The notes: generated by a model from the sequence alone, not told the origin. Shown: positions 9,302 through 17,594, numbered from the stretch's first letter. The stretch is DNA of 64,000 nt from RUG100 sp034927505 (GCA_034927505.1 JAYFPY010000028.1:67316-131315); one strand, 5' to 3'. Numbers and translations are program-made.

Positions 9302-9336
9302 AGTTATTGACTGCACCGTCGGTGCAGTCATAACTT
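9302..9336 (+). promoter_or_regulatory. MerR-type promoter/operator dyad
   Basis: TTGACT (9307-9312) is followed by a perfect 10-bp inverted repeat TGACTGCACC-GTC-GGTGCAGTCA (9308-9330). With one bulged base the symmetry extends to AGTTAT and ATAACT on the two sides. A -10-like TAACTT begins at 9331, 18 bp after the -35. A dyad sitting between -35 and -10 is the classic arrangement of MerR-family operators, and the MerR gene starts 20 bp downstream. Confidence 0.7.
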
Positions 9337-9355
9337 GGTTGTAAGGAGTGTATAG

Positions 9356-9835
9356 ATGAAAAGATTACGAGAGGTGATTCCAATTGTAGGTATGACCAGA
9401 CGTGTTATTCAAGGGTATGAGAAAGCGGGGGTCGCTGCACCGTCAACAAGGGATAAATACGGTCGCCTTTTATACGACGACTCAGCTGTAGAGCGGCTGC
9501 TTCAAATACGACTGTACAAGGATATCGGGCTGGACAAAAACGAAATGCTGGATATCTTTGATGCCCCATCTTCAGACAGATCTAAAGAAATAATTGAAAA
9601 ACACATTAATAATCTGACAAAAGAAAAAGAAAAAATCGAAAACATGATAAACGTTATCAAGAAAATGCAGAGTACCGGGATAATTATCAGCGATTTGCGT
9701 ATCAAGATCAACGGACTGGAAACGGCAAATTACGATGAGCTCCTTTCTTATCTGGTTTCTCTGAATGATTCTGAAGAGGAGGACAATCAACAGGCAAACG
9801 GCAAACCAAATGTAAAATTAAATCAAGATGATTGA
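9356..9835 (+). CDS. MerR-family transcriptional regulator
   Basis: The N-terminal 70 residues carry the winged helix of the MerR family (VGMTRRVIQGYEKAGV, then YGRLLYDDSAVERLLQI). A dimerisation coiled coil follows (about 85-120), and the acidic C-terminal tail has no recognisable ligand-binding domain and no metal-binding cysteines. An AAGGAG ribosome site precedes the start. It lies directly downstream of a perfect dyad placed between -35 and -10, and upstream of two zinc-ribbon membrane proteins in what looks like one operon. It probably controls its own promoter and theirs. The inducer is unknown. Confidence 0.85.
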   Translation: MKRLREVIPIVGMTRRVIQGYEKAGVAAPSTRDKYGRLLYDDSAVERLLQIRLYKDIGLDKNEMLDIFDAPSSDRSKEIIEKHINNLTKEKEKIENMINVIKKMQSTGIIISDLRIKINGLETANYDELLSYLVSLNDSEEEDNQQANGKPNVKLNQDD

Positions 9836-9854
9836 AAAGGGAAAAGGTGAATTT

Positions 9855-10454
9855 ATGTTCTGCAAAAAATGTGGAAAACAAATTGATGACGACGCGGTAT
9901 TTTGTGAATACTGTGGAGCTACTGTCACAAGTACTCCGCCGGAAGTTGAAGAAAAAAATGGAAAGGCAGAAGTATTTACAAACGATGACAGTCCATCAAA
10001 AAACAAAGGGAAAGTTCTGCTTTCCAAGTCAATGATCGTGGCAATAATATTATCGCTGATCATTGGAGCAGGAATTTCAGGTGTGCTGACTTATAACCTG
10101 GGTGCTAAACCGGTTTTGCAAAAAATGGCAACTGTCGAAAAAAAAGAAAGCGAAGCAAAGAAAAAACTAAATGCTGCTAACGAATACTATGCTGAAACAA
10201 ACAATATAGAAGTACAGACGGATAAACCGAAAGAAGTAAAACTGCAGGGGACAGCAACCGTTGGGGTCGATATTGCTCCCGGACTGTACACCTTTAAAAG
10301 CAAAGCAGAGACCGATCCAGCTTTTTACCATATATATACTGATGGAGAAGAAGATTTTATCTGGAGCAAGAACGGTACTGAAATTATTCTTAAAGCGGGC
10401 GAAAAATTAAAAGATATGGAATATGTGTTAACATTCACCCCTGTTAAAGAATAA
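9855..10454 (+). CDS. zinc-ribbon membrane-anchored protein with a C-terminal VGxDIxPGxY domain
   Basis: I chose the ATG at 9855 because it is preceded by AAAAGGTGA and because zinc-ribbon proteins of this type begin MFCKKCG; a frame-matched ATG at 9828 overlaps the MerR gene. The 199-residue product has a CxxC...CxxC zinc ribbon (residues 2-22), a linker, one transmembrane helix (about 58-82), a short charged coil and an outer domain with TVGVDIAPGLYTF. That last motif recurs in the next protein. The topology puts the zinc ribbon in the cytosol and the domain outside. The function is unknown; the pair with the MerR gene suggests an envelope-sensing or stress role. Confidence 0.72.
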   Translation: MFCKKCGKQIDDDAVFCEYCGATVTSTPPEVEEKNGKAEVFTNDDSPSKNKGKVLLSKSMIVAIILSLIIGAGISGVLTYNLGAKPVLQKMATVEKKESEAKKKLNAANEYYAETNNIEVQTDKPKEVKLQGTATVGVDIAPGLYTFKSKAETDPAFYHIYTDGEEDFIWSKNGTEIILKAGEKLKDMEYVLTFTPVKE

Positions 10455-10479
10455 TCAGTAATGAAAGGATGGAAAAATA

Positions 10480-11256
10480 ATGCGATGTTCAAACTGTGGA
10501 AATGAAATAAATGATAATTCTTCATTTTGCAAGAAGTGTGGTGCTAAAATAGAGCACACAAATGATGAAGCTAAAGCAAACGGAGTATCAGTGCAGGAGA
10601 AAAGCAAAAAACCTGTTAATAAGAAATTCCTCATTATCCTTGTCGTTGTAATAATCGTTATTGTGGTAGCCGGAATTGCAGCTTATCTGATTCTTCACAA
10701 TACGACTGAAAAAAAAGCGGATTTGGAAGGGATCTTTTACTCGGAAGAATATGAATCCACTTTGGAAATATCCGGTACAGAAGCAACATTAGAAATGTCC
10801 GGAACACCCACCACCGGGAAAGTCGATATCGCTAATGACGTAATCAACTGGGATGACGATGATGAGTCGTCGACTTACAGATTTGAGAACGACAGAATAG
10901 TATTAACGACAGATGGCGATACCGTCTCATACAAAAAAGCAAGTAAAGAGAAACTTAAAGAACTCAAGGAAGATTCGAAGTACAAATACATTGGTAATTA
11001 CGATACTATAGAGTCCGGTGAATATGTTGTAGGCGAAGACATCAAACCGGGCAGGTACCTTGTTAGCTTTTCGTTTTATGACGATGATGATTCTGCTAAG
11101 GAAAAAGGAACTGTCGTATTTACTAAAGACGGTAAGAAACTCAAAACAATCACTATTGCAGATCTGGACTCCACAAGTGTTGTGTTTGAGGATGGACAGA
11201 CAGTAACTTTCGAAGCCCCCGGTGAATATTCAGACTTCACTCTTGATACAGAATAG
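10480..11256 (+). CDS. zinc-ribbon membrane-anchored protein, paralogue-like partner
   Basis: The 258-residue protein repeats the plan of its neighbour: a zinc ribbon (CSNCG...CKKCG, residues 3-21), a basic linker, one strongly hydrophobic helix (about 48-72) and an extracytoplasmic region. The first outer part (about 85-150) is a small beta-rich domain. The end holds VVGEDIKPGRYLVSF, the same VGxDIxPGxY motif seen in the upstream protein. AAAGGATGG precedes the ATG. The two genes are 25 bp apart and end at a shared terminator, so they are almost certainly co-transcribed. I do not recognise a catalytic site. Confidence 0.72.
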   Translation: MRCSNCGNEINDNSSFCKKCGAKIEHTNDEAKANGVSVQEKSKKPVNKKFLIILVVVIIVIVVAGIAAYLILHNTTEKKADLEGIFYSEEYESTLEISGTEATLEMSGTPTTGKVDIANDVINWDDDDESSTYRFENDRIVLTTDGDTVSYKKASKEKLKELKEDSKYKYIGNYDTIESGEYVVGEDIKPGRYLVSFSFYDDDDSAKEKGTVVFTKDGKKLKTITIADLDSTSVVFEDGQTVTFEAPGEYSDFTLDTE

Positions 11257-11291
11257 AACCTGACTGACGCAGCGCTGTAAAAACAATTCAA

Positions 11292-11334
11292 AACTGCCCG
11301 GCATTTGACATGTCGGGCAGTTCTTATTTTTTGC
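11292..11334. terminator. terminator between the zinc-ribbon operon and the beta-helix gene
   Basis: AACTGCCCG and CGGGCAGTT form a 9-bp stem (11292-11300 / 11314-11322), followed on the plus strand by a T-rich tail. On the minus strand a weaker T tail follows, so it may serve both convergent genes. Confidence 0.75.
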
Positions 11335-11346
11335 TTTTTGTTTTTG

Positions 11347-12480
11347 CTATTTCGTTTTTACAGATCTTTGAGCACTCCACGGCCCGTTTATCATCACGCC
11401 GCTTACATTCTGGCGGGCACGGACCCTGACATAATATTTCTTCTTGCTTTTCAGCTTCCTGATCGACAAAGAGGCTTTTTTGCCGCTGACAGTTTTGATG
11501 CTTGAAGATTTCATGCTTTTGTTTCGAGAATACTGTACCTGATAATCGCTCGCTCCGGACAGTTTATGCCACTTTGCTTTGAACGATTTTCTAGCTTTTG
11601 ACGGTTTCTTGATCGATACCCTGCCGACTGTTATTGAATTGTTGACTGTCACATCATATGAATTGCTGACGCAGTATGTCGATCCGTAACCCACATTTCC
11701 AAACCATATCCCCATTGGCGAAGAGGACCAGCTGCTGCCTGTCCCGAGCAAACTGCTTCCGTCCCCGGTATAATATCCCATCGATAAAATGCCTATGGCG
11801 CTGTCGGCGCCGTATCGATTTGTCATAGGGTTGTATTTCGAATAGAAATGACCCTTTATGATCTTGCAGCTGCAGTTGAATGAGGTCATAAGGCCAAAGC
11901 CTTCCCATGCATAAAAAGTACCGTTTGCGATCCTGAGTACTCCTCCGGTCTGTCCGATGCCGGCTGAATTCCCTGCAAATACCCCATTCATTATTGTGGT
12001 CACTCCTCCACTTACTTCAAGGCAATCATTATCTCCGTTCCAGTTGTTGACATAAAACCCGTTCTGATACACAGCTCGGCCGGATTTTATCTGCACACAT
12101 GCAAGTGCAGTCGAATTTATCGAAGGCTTTTTTGACGACATTCTAGAATCCTTAAATGTTACATGCGCCCCGGTGATTGAAAAGGTCGGCACCTTAGCAG
12201 CACTGGACATTACAGTATGTCCGTTAAAATCAATGGTGTAATTCCCTTTTATCAGCGGTACACACGCATCTGTACCATTGCTTCCCAGATCGATATCCTT
12301 CCCTATTTTGTATGAACCCGGGCCAAAGCCTTTGCTCTTATAATGCAGATCCCTTAACTGCGATGCAGACTTGATCACTTTAGTCTTTGCTGCAGCAGTA
12401 TCGGTCATGATCGGTATGCAGAACGATATCGCCACTGCGATGCATAAAATAAAACTCAATGATTTTTTCATTATTCCCAT
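11347..12480 (-). CDS. secreted right-handed beta-helix protein with C-terminal fibronectin type III-like domain
   Basis: A signal peptide (MKKSLSFILCIAVAISF, cleavage near AAAKT) starts the 377-residue protein. The middle (about 60-260) has the spacing of short beta-strand turns with repeated N/G (TIDFNGHTV, then VTTIMNGVFAG and VLRIANGTFYA), typical of a pectate-lyase-like beta-helix. The last 95 residues form an FN3-like domain (KAKWHKLSGASDYQVQYS, KKYYVRVRA). It is probably exported and either free or loosely wall-bound, since there is no sorting signal. A strong GGGGGAGGGG site precedes the first ATG. No catalytic residues can be named, so the substrate is unknown. Confidence 0.75.
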   Translation of the reverse strand: MGIMKKSLSFILCIAVAISFCIPIMTDTAAAKTKVIKSASQLRDLHYKSKGFGPGSYKIGKDIDLGSNGTDACVPLIKGNYTIDFNGHTVMSSAAKVPTFSITGAHVTFKDSRMSSKKPSINSTALACVQIKSGRAVYQNGFYVNNWNGDNDCLEVSGGVTTIMNGVFAGNSAGIGQTGGVLRIANGTFYAWEGFGLMTSFNCSCKIIKGHFYSKYNPMTNRYGADSAIGILSMGYYTGDGSSLLGTGSSWSSSPMGIWFGNVGYGSTYCVSNSYDVTVNNSITVGRVSIKKPSKARKSFKAKWHKLSGASDYQVQYSRNKSMKSSSIKTVSGKKASLSIRKLKSKKKYYVRVRARQNVSGVMINGPWSAQRSVKTK

Positions 12481-12558
12481 AATGATCCCCTCCCCCTGAG
12501 CTGTTTTTTCAATTCACCATTATATAGTAATTATAGATAGCTGCACTTTCCGTTGTCT

Positions 12559-12578
12559 ATGGGCATAAGCCCATTTTT
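12559..12578 (+). other. short hairpin with T tract in a divergent intergenic region
   Basis: ATGGGC-ATAA-GCCCAT followed by five T lies between two divergently oriented genes. It could be a small terminator on the plus strand or a leader structure of the minus-strand gene. The gap 12481-12704 also holds TATAAT-like boxes for both directions (12653-12658 on the plus strand). Confidence 0.35.
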
Positions 12579-12704
12579 CCCCTGCACAATAAAAAAACTA
12601 TAATACAATATGCGCGCTTGCAAATTTCTCACAAATCGCATCAAATGCATTGTATAATGTTCAAAGGTAATTATTTCAAAGGGGTATATTAGGGGAGTAC
12701 AACT

Positions 12705-13718
12705 ATGAATACTATGGGAAAAACAAAAATAATATCAGGCGCGGTTCTGTCAATAGTCATGGCACTGAGCATATTCAGCTGTATACAGGGGGAAACTACT
12801 GTCGCAGCTTCCGATGTCGTGAACAAATCAGATGCCAAATACAGTTACAGTGATATGCAAAAAGACATCCTGGCTCTGTGCAAAAAATACCCTGACAGGA
12901 TCAGAGTATCAACGCTGGCAAAAACAGCCGATAAACGAAATATCTACTGTCTGTGCATGGGGGATCCCGGCGCAAAGAAACAGATAGTCGTCACAGCCGG
13001 TGTACACGCAAGGGAATATATAAACTGCCAGATCGCCATGGCTTTGGCAGAGCGATACTGTAGGAAATATTACACAGGCAGCTATAAAGGGAAAAAATAT
13101 AGTGATCTGTTTTCAAATACTGCCGTTTATATCCTGCCTATGGTAAATCCTGACGGCGTTACCATCAGTCAGTACGGTCCGAAGAAAATAAAGGACAAGA
13201 AACTCCGTGCAAAGATCAGAAAAACAAAACGCATAGGCAGTTACAAGAACTGGAAAGCTAACGCGAGAGCAGTGGATATCAACAGGAATTTTTCTTCCGG
13301 ATTCGGCAAGGGCTCGACGAGGCATCATCGATGTAGCGAAAACTACTGCGGTAAAAAAGCAAACTCTGAATGCGAGACCAGAGCCGTTATCAGCCGTATA
13401 AAAAAGTGCAGCAACTGCTCAGCGGTGATAAACCTTCATTCTATGGGCAAACTGGTATACTGGGGGTACACCGGCAAAAGAAAATCTCCTGAACTGAAAT
13501 TGAAGTCTATGGTTCTTTCCACTACAAAATATTCTTCCGAAGAGGAAACAGGCAAGGGCTGCGGAGATATGGAGCACTATCTTAGAAACAAAGCTAAGAA
13601 GGTTTACGTCTGTATCGAGAACGGCATCGGAAAAGTACCCGTTTCTCACAAGCAGTTCTCAGGTATATATAAAAAGAATTATAAGCTTATAGAAAAAGCC
13701 TCTTATATATTCCGCTGA
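12705..13718 (+). CDS. secreted M14-family zinc carboxypeptidase
   Basis: The 337-residue protein has a signal peptide (about 1-35) and a metallocarboxypeptidase domain. Seen are the zinc ligands HARE (near residue 107), the substrate-binding NPDGV and DINRNF motifs, the third zinc ligand in INLHSMG, and the catalytic Glu in IENGIG near the C-terminus. The central domain is close to the usual length. Enzymes of this family remove C-terminal amino acids from peptides, and some bacterial members trim cell-wall peptides. TAGGGGAG lies seven bases before the ATG. It has no operon partner here. Substrate preference cannot be read. Confidence 0.9.
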   Translation: MNTMGKTKIISGAVLSIVMALSIFSCIQGETTVAASDVVNKSDAKYSYSDMQKDILALCKKYPDRIRVSTLAKTADKRNIYCLCMGDPGAKKQIVVTAGVHAREYINCQIAMALAERYCRKYYTGSYKGKKYSDLFSNTAVYILPMVNPDGVTISQYGPKKIKDKKLRAKIRKTKRIGSYKNWKANARAVDINRNFSSGFGKGSTRHHRCSENYCGKKANSECETRAVISRIKKCSNCSAVINLHSMGKLVYWGYTGKRKSPELKLKSMVLSTTKYSSEEETGKGCGDMEHYLRNKAKKVYVCIENGIGKVPVSHKQFSGIYKKNYKLIEKASYIFR

Positions 13719-13785
13719 TGCATAAATGTGAGCAGGCTGATCCGGCGCAAAGCGGTCAGACCGGCCTGCATCTATCGCTGCTTTC

Positions 13786-14127
13786 TTACACGGTCAGAAC
13801 ATGCTCTCCTGATTTGATCAGCCCGCTCAGCTTTTCGCCCCATTTTATAACTTCGATCCCGGCGTTTTCCATGTATTCTCTGGTCCCCAGGTTGATCGCA
13901 CAGGAAAGACATGCCGAGAAATTTACTCCGGCTTCCTCTGCCACTTCCATTTTCAGCTTTATTGCGTCATTGTCTCTGGCCAGCTTTTGCGGAGCTCCCC
14001 ACAATATCACTGTCACTTCGTCCCACCAGCCGTTTAACAGCGCATTGGTCGCATACATCAAAACCATGTGTTCAGATGTGACAGGATCCCCTGTCGTCCA
14101 CAAAATATATAATCGTTCTTTGTCCAT
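13786..14127 (-). CDS. DsrE-family protein
   Basis: This 113-residue protein has the alpha/beta fold pattern of small DsrE-like proteins: a first strand LYILWTTGD, a middle VTVILWGAP, and CLSCAINLG around residues 73-81 with two cysteines that are candidates for persulfide chemistry. It starts 21 bp after the cation transporter stop, behind a strong AAAGGAGG site, so it is the last gene of a TSCPD-CDF-DsrE operon. DsrE members carry sulfur in some pathways, but no sulfur genes lie nearby and the role is uncertain. Confidence 0.82.
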   Translation of the reverse strand: MDKERLYILWTTGDPVTSEHMVLMYATNALLNGWWDEVTVILWGAPQKLARDNDAIKLKMEVAEEAGVNFSACLSCAINLGTREYMENAGIEVIKWGEKLSGLIKSGEHVLTV

Positions 14128-14148
14128 AGCTGCTCCTCCTTTAAAAAC

Positions 14149-15324
14149 TCAGCTCAAACTGGTATACGCTTTATCAAAAGTTATCACTACATAATAACTG
14201 GGATCTACCGCCTTTGCTGCCGCCTCGGCGATCTGCTGTATCTCTTCATCAGTTTTTTCGCAGTCATGCTCCACTACCAGATCGAATATAATGTTGGTAT
14301 GGGTCGGCCCCGGAACTATCCTGAGGTCGTGCAGTTCTCTGACTCCTTTGATCCTGCTCAGAGTCTGCGTCAGTTTTATTCGCATTTCTTTGACCAGCGG
14401 GTCGTTTACCTTTACCGGATCCATATGCACTACAAATTCGATGTGAAGAGCGTCTCTGATCTCCCGTTCTATGTTGTCTATCATGTCATGGCTGTCCATC
14501 AGATCTCCTTCTGCATCAACCTCCACATGCATGCTGGCAAATATCTTGCCTGCACCGTAATTATGCACCACCAGATCGTGGATCCCAAGAACTCCTTCAT
14601 GGTTTCCTGCCATCTTCACTATACGGCGTACCAGCTGTTCATCGGGAGCTTCTCCCAGCAGCGGACTGGATGTTTCCTTTATCAGCTGTATCCCTGAGAA
14701 AATAATAAACACAGCTACCAGACATCCCAGCCAGCCATCCAGGTTCACGCCTGTAAATTTTGTTATTCCCACTCCCACAAGAACTACAGATGTTGCTATC
14801 ACATCATTTCTGCTGTCCGTAGCCGTAGCCTTCAATGTCAGAGAATCTATTTTTTTTGCTATGTTCATGTAGAAAATATTCTGCCATATTTTCAGCAGTA
14901 TAGCTACTGCCAGTACAGTTATTGTTGCCCACGTCACTGCCATGGCCTCAGGCTCTATTATCTTTTCGACTGATGTTTTCAGCAGCAGTGCCCCCACCAG
15001 TATTATTATGATGGATATTATCAGGCCTGTAAGATATTCGATCCTTGCATGACCGTATGGATGTTCATCATCTTCCGGCTTTCCGGCCAGGCGAAAGCCG
15101 ACCAGTGTTATTACAGAAGAAGATGCATCAGACAGGTTGTTGATGCCGTCTGCCACTATGGCGATACTCGAAGAAAGCAGGCCGATAACGATCTTCAGCC
15201 CGCAAAGGAGAACATTTGTCAGTATCCCGACTACCCCGGCGAATTTTCCGTATTCTTCTCTCACCTTTGGGTCTTCGGTATTGTCTTTGTCTTTTATGAA
15301 CAATTTTATCAATAGTTTTGTCAT
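14149..15324 (-). CDS. cation diffusion facilitator family transporter
   Basis: The start at 15324 overlaps the upstream stop in ATGA and has GAAGGAAG before it; a longer frame reaches 15363 but has no support. The 391-residue product has six predicted membrane helices (about 20-210), the metal-site signature ADGINNLSDASSS in helix 2, the following HPYGHARIEYL, and a second paired-acidic site in TDSRNDVIAT. A cytoplasmic zinc-transporter dimerisation domain follows (about 215-300), and a further ferredoxin-like region ends the protein. It exports divalent metal (Zn, Mn or Fe) in exchange for protons. The metal cannot be chosen from sequence with confidence. Confidence 0.92.
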   Translation of the reverse strand: MTKLLIKLFIKDKDNTEDPKVREEYGKFAGVVGILTNVLLCGLKIVIGLLSSSIAIVADGINNLSDASSSVITLVGFRLAGKPEDDEHPYGHARIEYLTGLIISIIIILVGALLLKTSVEKIIEPEAMAVTWATITVLAVAILLKIWQNIFYMNIAKKIDSLTLKATATDSRNDVIATSVVLVGVGITKFTGVNLDGWLGCLVAVFIIFSGIQLIKETSSPLLGEAPDEQLVRRIVKMAGNHEGVLGIHDLVVHNYGAGKIFASMHVEVDAEGDLMDSHDMIDNIEREIRDALHIEFVVHMDPVKVNDPLVKEMRIKLTQTLSRIKGVRELHDLRIVPGPTHTNIIFDLVVEHDCEKTDEEIQQIAEAAAKAVDPSYYVVITFDKAYTSLS

Positions 15325-15563
15325 AGTGCTTCCTTCAGAGCCTTTGCAAGCTGATCTGCACACGAAGTGCCCTTCCTTCCGCAGGTGTTCCCTTCCAGCA
15401 GTTCGATCACCTTTTCAGCCGGCATTCCTTCCACCAGTTTGCCTATGGCCTTCAAATTTCCTTCGCAGCCGTTGGCGAATTCAAGGTCCCTGATCATGCC
15501 ATCTTCCAGATCGAATTGAATGTTTGTGGAACATACTCCTTTTGGTTTATATGAATGTTTCAT
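15321..15563 (-). CDS. TSCPD domain protein (TIGR03905 type)
   Basis: This small 80-residue protein carries cysteines in GVCSTNI, ANGCEGN, NTCGRKGTSCADQ, the pattern of the TSCPD domain found at the end of some class II ribonucleotide reductases and as stand-alone proteins. It is translationally coupled (4-bp ATGA overlap) to the CDF transporter downstream. It may bind metal or iron-sulfur clusters, but the function of stand-alone members is not settled. A divergent promoter region separates it from the SGNH gene. Confidence 0.85.
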   Translation of the reverse strand: MKHSYKPKGVCSTNIQFDLEDGMIRDLEFANGCEGNLKAIGKLVEGMPAEKVIELLEGNTCGRKGTSCADQLAKALKEAL

Positions 15564-15637
15564 TTTACTCTTTGCTTTCCTTTCTATTCCCTGTATAATA
15601 TAAGGATAATTATATCACAAACACAGAAGGTTTATAC

Positions 15638-16204
15638 ATGAAACTTATTTGCATAGGAAACAGCATAGTCAATGGGTTTCCCTTCGAGCGCAGGTATTCC
15701 TTTCCTTCGATCCTGGACGGATATTCAGGCCTGACTGCCGTAAACAAAGGCATAAACGGTCAGAGCACTGATCAGATACTCGCCCGATTCGAAGAGGATG
15801 TTGTCTGCAGCGGAGACAAATGCGACGTCGTACTGATACTGACGGGAGCAAATGATTTTATGTTCGAGATAAACTCCCCTGCAGCAGCGGCAGAGAATAT
15901 TGTGGCAATGACCGAACTGGCACAAACTGCAGGCATCACGCCTGTTGCTGCAACGCCTCTTATGATCGAAGAGAACATGGCAAAACAGCTTTGGATGCCT
16001 GAGATGCATCTGGATTATCCTGCGGCAAACAATGATCTTCGTGAACTGGCCCGGATCCTGAAAAGCCGGTGTCAAGAACGTGATATAAAGCTAATCGATA
16101 CACAAATGGAGTATGCGGGCTGCGGAAAATACATAGACGGCGTGCATCCCGACGAAGACGGCCAGCGATTTCTGGCAGAAATAATAAGAAATGAACTGAA
16201 ATAA
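15638..16204 (+). CDS. SGNH/GDSL-type hydrolase
   Basis: The 188-residue protein shows the four SGNH blocks: GNSIVNGFP with the nucleophile Ser near residue 8, a Gly in block II (NKGINGQSTDQ), GANDF with Asn in block III, and DGVHPDEDG with the catalytic Asp and His. It is a compact one-domain esterase or lipase of usual length without a signal peptide. AGAAGG lies before the ATG. It is 12 bp upstream of the DUF3048 gene and probably shares its transcript. Confidence 0.9.
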   Translation: MKLICIGNSIVNGFPFERRYSFPSILDGYSGLTAVNKGINGQSTDQILARFEEDVVCSGDKCDVVLILTGANDFMFEINSPAAAAENIVAMTELAQTAGITPVAATPLMIEENMAKQLWMPEMHLDYPAANNDLRELARILKSRCQERDIKLIDTQMEYAGCGKYIDGVHPDEDGQRFLAEIIRNELK

Positions 16205-16216
16205 CAGGAGGGTCAT

Positions 16217-17251
16217 ATGCGAGCAACAAGAAAAAACAATTCTCGAAAGACACTGATAGCAGTGATAATTATTCTGGCTGTGGTGATAGCCGCCGGTCTG
16301 GTATGGTGGTTTGTCATAAAAGATGACGGAACGTCCACAAAGACCGCCACAGATACTGCAAATGTCAATCCGCTGACAGGACTGTCGGTAGAGGAAGGGG
16401 AACTGCCGTCAAGACCGGTAGTCGTATCCACCGATAATGACAATTCCGATGCCAGACCGCAGTCCGGTCTCAGTGAAGCGGACATAGTATACGAAGTTCC
16501 CATTGAAGGCGGAGGCAGCAGATATGAACCTATATATTACAGCAATATGCCTACCCAATGCGGTCCTACAAGAAGCGCAAGACCGTACATAGTCGATATT
16601 GCCAGAGAGTACAAGGCAGTTCTTGTGCACAACGGCTGGAGCCCGCAGGCAAAAGAGTACCTGAAGACCGATGTAGTTCCATATTATCCAGCTGCTTATA
16701 ACGATGATCTTTTCTACAGGACCAGCGACCGTCAGATCCCACACAATCAGTATACAGATCTGACCAAGGTATGGAAGAAAATCAAGAAAGACGGTTATGA
16801 TAAACAGCAGGATGTGAGAACATTCAAATGGCTGGGAGACAAAGACTCTTCAGACGGCAGCAGTGCGAATACCATAAAAGTCAACTATGCAGACAGCATT
16901 GACAACACATATAAATACAATGCTGACAAAAAGATCTATGAAAGATATGTAAATAATGAAGAATGCAAGGATCTCAACAATGACAAACAGATAACCTGCT
17001 CAAACATACTGATCCAGGAAATATCTTCAAAGATATACGAGGGCGAATCCGAAAGACTGGATATCGACATGACCGAAGGCGGAAAAGCTTATCTCTTCAC
17101 ACAGGGCAAAATGGTAAAAGGCACCTGGTCGAGAAAAGACAAAGACTCTGCAACGGTCTTCAAGGATTCCGACGGCAATCAGATGAAACTGACTCCGGGC
17201 AAGACCTGGATACAGCTGATCGATCAGACTGTGGAATTCGATCACGAATAG
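16217..17251 (+). CDS. DUF3048 (YerB-like) membrane-anchored protein
   Basis: The 344-residue protein has one N-terminal membrane helix (about 12-35) and two DUF3048 parts. The first starts NPLTGL and holds GGGSRYEPIYYSN and GPTRSARPYI; the second ends KLTPGKTWIQLID. YerB-type proteins are usually lipoproteins; this one has no lipobox and is held by an uncleaved helix instead. The family is widespread in Bacillota and faces outside; its activity is unknown to me. ACAGGAGGG precedes the start. An excellent bidirectional terminator follows at 17285-17330. Confidence 0.88.
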   Translation: MRATRKNNSRKTLIAVIIILAVVIAAGLVWWFVIKDDGTSTKTATDTANVNPLTGLSVEEGELPSRPVVVSTDNDNSDARPQSGLSEADIVYEVPIEGGGSRYEPIYYSNMPTQCGPTRSARPYIVDIAREYKAVLVHNGWSPQAKEYLKTDVVPYYPAAYNDDLFYRTSDRQIPHNQYTDLTKVWKKIKKDGYDKQQDVRTFKWLGDKDSSDGSSANTIKVNYADSIDNTYKYNADKKIYERYVNNEECKDLNNDKQITCSNILIQEISSKIYEGESERLDIDMTEGGKAYLFTQGKMVKGTWSRKDKDSATVFKDSDGNQMKLTPGKTWIQLIDQTVEFDHE

Positions 17252-17284
17252 CTAAAGATTATACCTAATAATTATACCTAATAT

Positions 17285-17330
17285 AATAAAGAAAGCGGAA
17301 GGATGAAGATCCTTTACCGCTTTCTTTATT
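17285..17330. terminator. strong bidirectional terminator
   Basis: AATAAAGAAAGCGG and CCGCTTTCTTTATT are perfectly complementary, with an inner GGAT/ATCC pair, giving a long stem with A and T tracts on both sides. It ends the DUF3048 transcript on the plus strand and the 31-codon gene on the minus strand. Confidence 0.85.
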
Positions 17331-17336
17331 ATGATC

Positions 17337-17432
17337 CTATTTTTTCTTAGACCTTGACCTTATCTGAACCGTTATCACTCGTGCAGCTATATACACAGCG
17401 ACTACGATTATTATCGCCCATACCATATTCAT
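17337..17432 (-). CDS. 31-residue membrane peptide
   Basis: An AAAGGAGG site eight bases before an ATG opens a 31-codon frame ending at a TAG just before the shared terminator. The product is one hydrophobic helix (MVWAIIIVVAVYIAARVI) followed by a basic tail (RSRSKKK), which would sit in the membrane with its C-terminus in the cytosol. A promoter is visible upstream: TTGCGG, 17 bp, TATAAT, with the -35 inside the 17466-17508 hairpin. Good ribosome site, own promoter and own terminator make this a credible small gene. I do not recognise it. Confidence 0.65.
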   Translation of the reverse strand: MNMVWAIIIVVAVYIAARVITVQIRSRSKKK

Positions 17433-17465
17433 ATTGCAGGCCTCCTTTGATTCTATGAATTATAT

Positions 17466-17508
17466 CATCAACCAAAAGGATCCGCAATGCGGATCCTTTT
17501 GGTTGATG
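17466..17508. repeat. perfect 20-bp hairpin at copy 1 of the structured repeat
   Basis: A 20-bp perfect inverted repeat with a three-base loop (CATCAACCAAAAGGATCCGC, loop AAT). It stands at the edge of repeat copy 1 and corresponds to a related but differently paired hairpin at copy 2 (18336-18370). On the minus strand it follows the CpXC gene and may act as its terminator. Confidence 0.8.
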
Positions 17509-17584
17509 TGTTATTGAGAGGATGAGATATATTATCTCTTGGTATGGATGAATTATATGGCAAACCTCTTAAAAAAACCTTAAA
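17495..17584 (-). repeat. 90-bp structured repeat, copy 1
   Basis: This stretch is identical at 85 of 90 positions, by my count, to 18361-18450. Inside it GAGATA-TAT-TATCTC forms a small hairpin nested in AGAGG...CCTCT. It lies just downstream of the CpXC gene in the minus direction, as copy 2 lies downstream of the 18476-18769 gene. No frame encodes more than a few codons in both copies, so an RNA or DNA role is more likely than a protein. Confidence 0.75.
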
Positions 17585-17594
17585 ACTTTTCTTT

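Noticed and set aside
17466..17508. Perfect 20-bp palindrome as the end of an insertion sequence
   Set aside because: No transposase remnant or target duplication is visible, and a corresponding hairpin is present at the second repeat copy.
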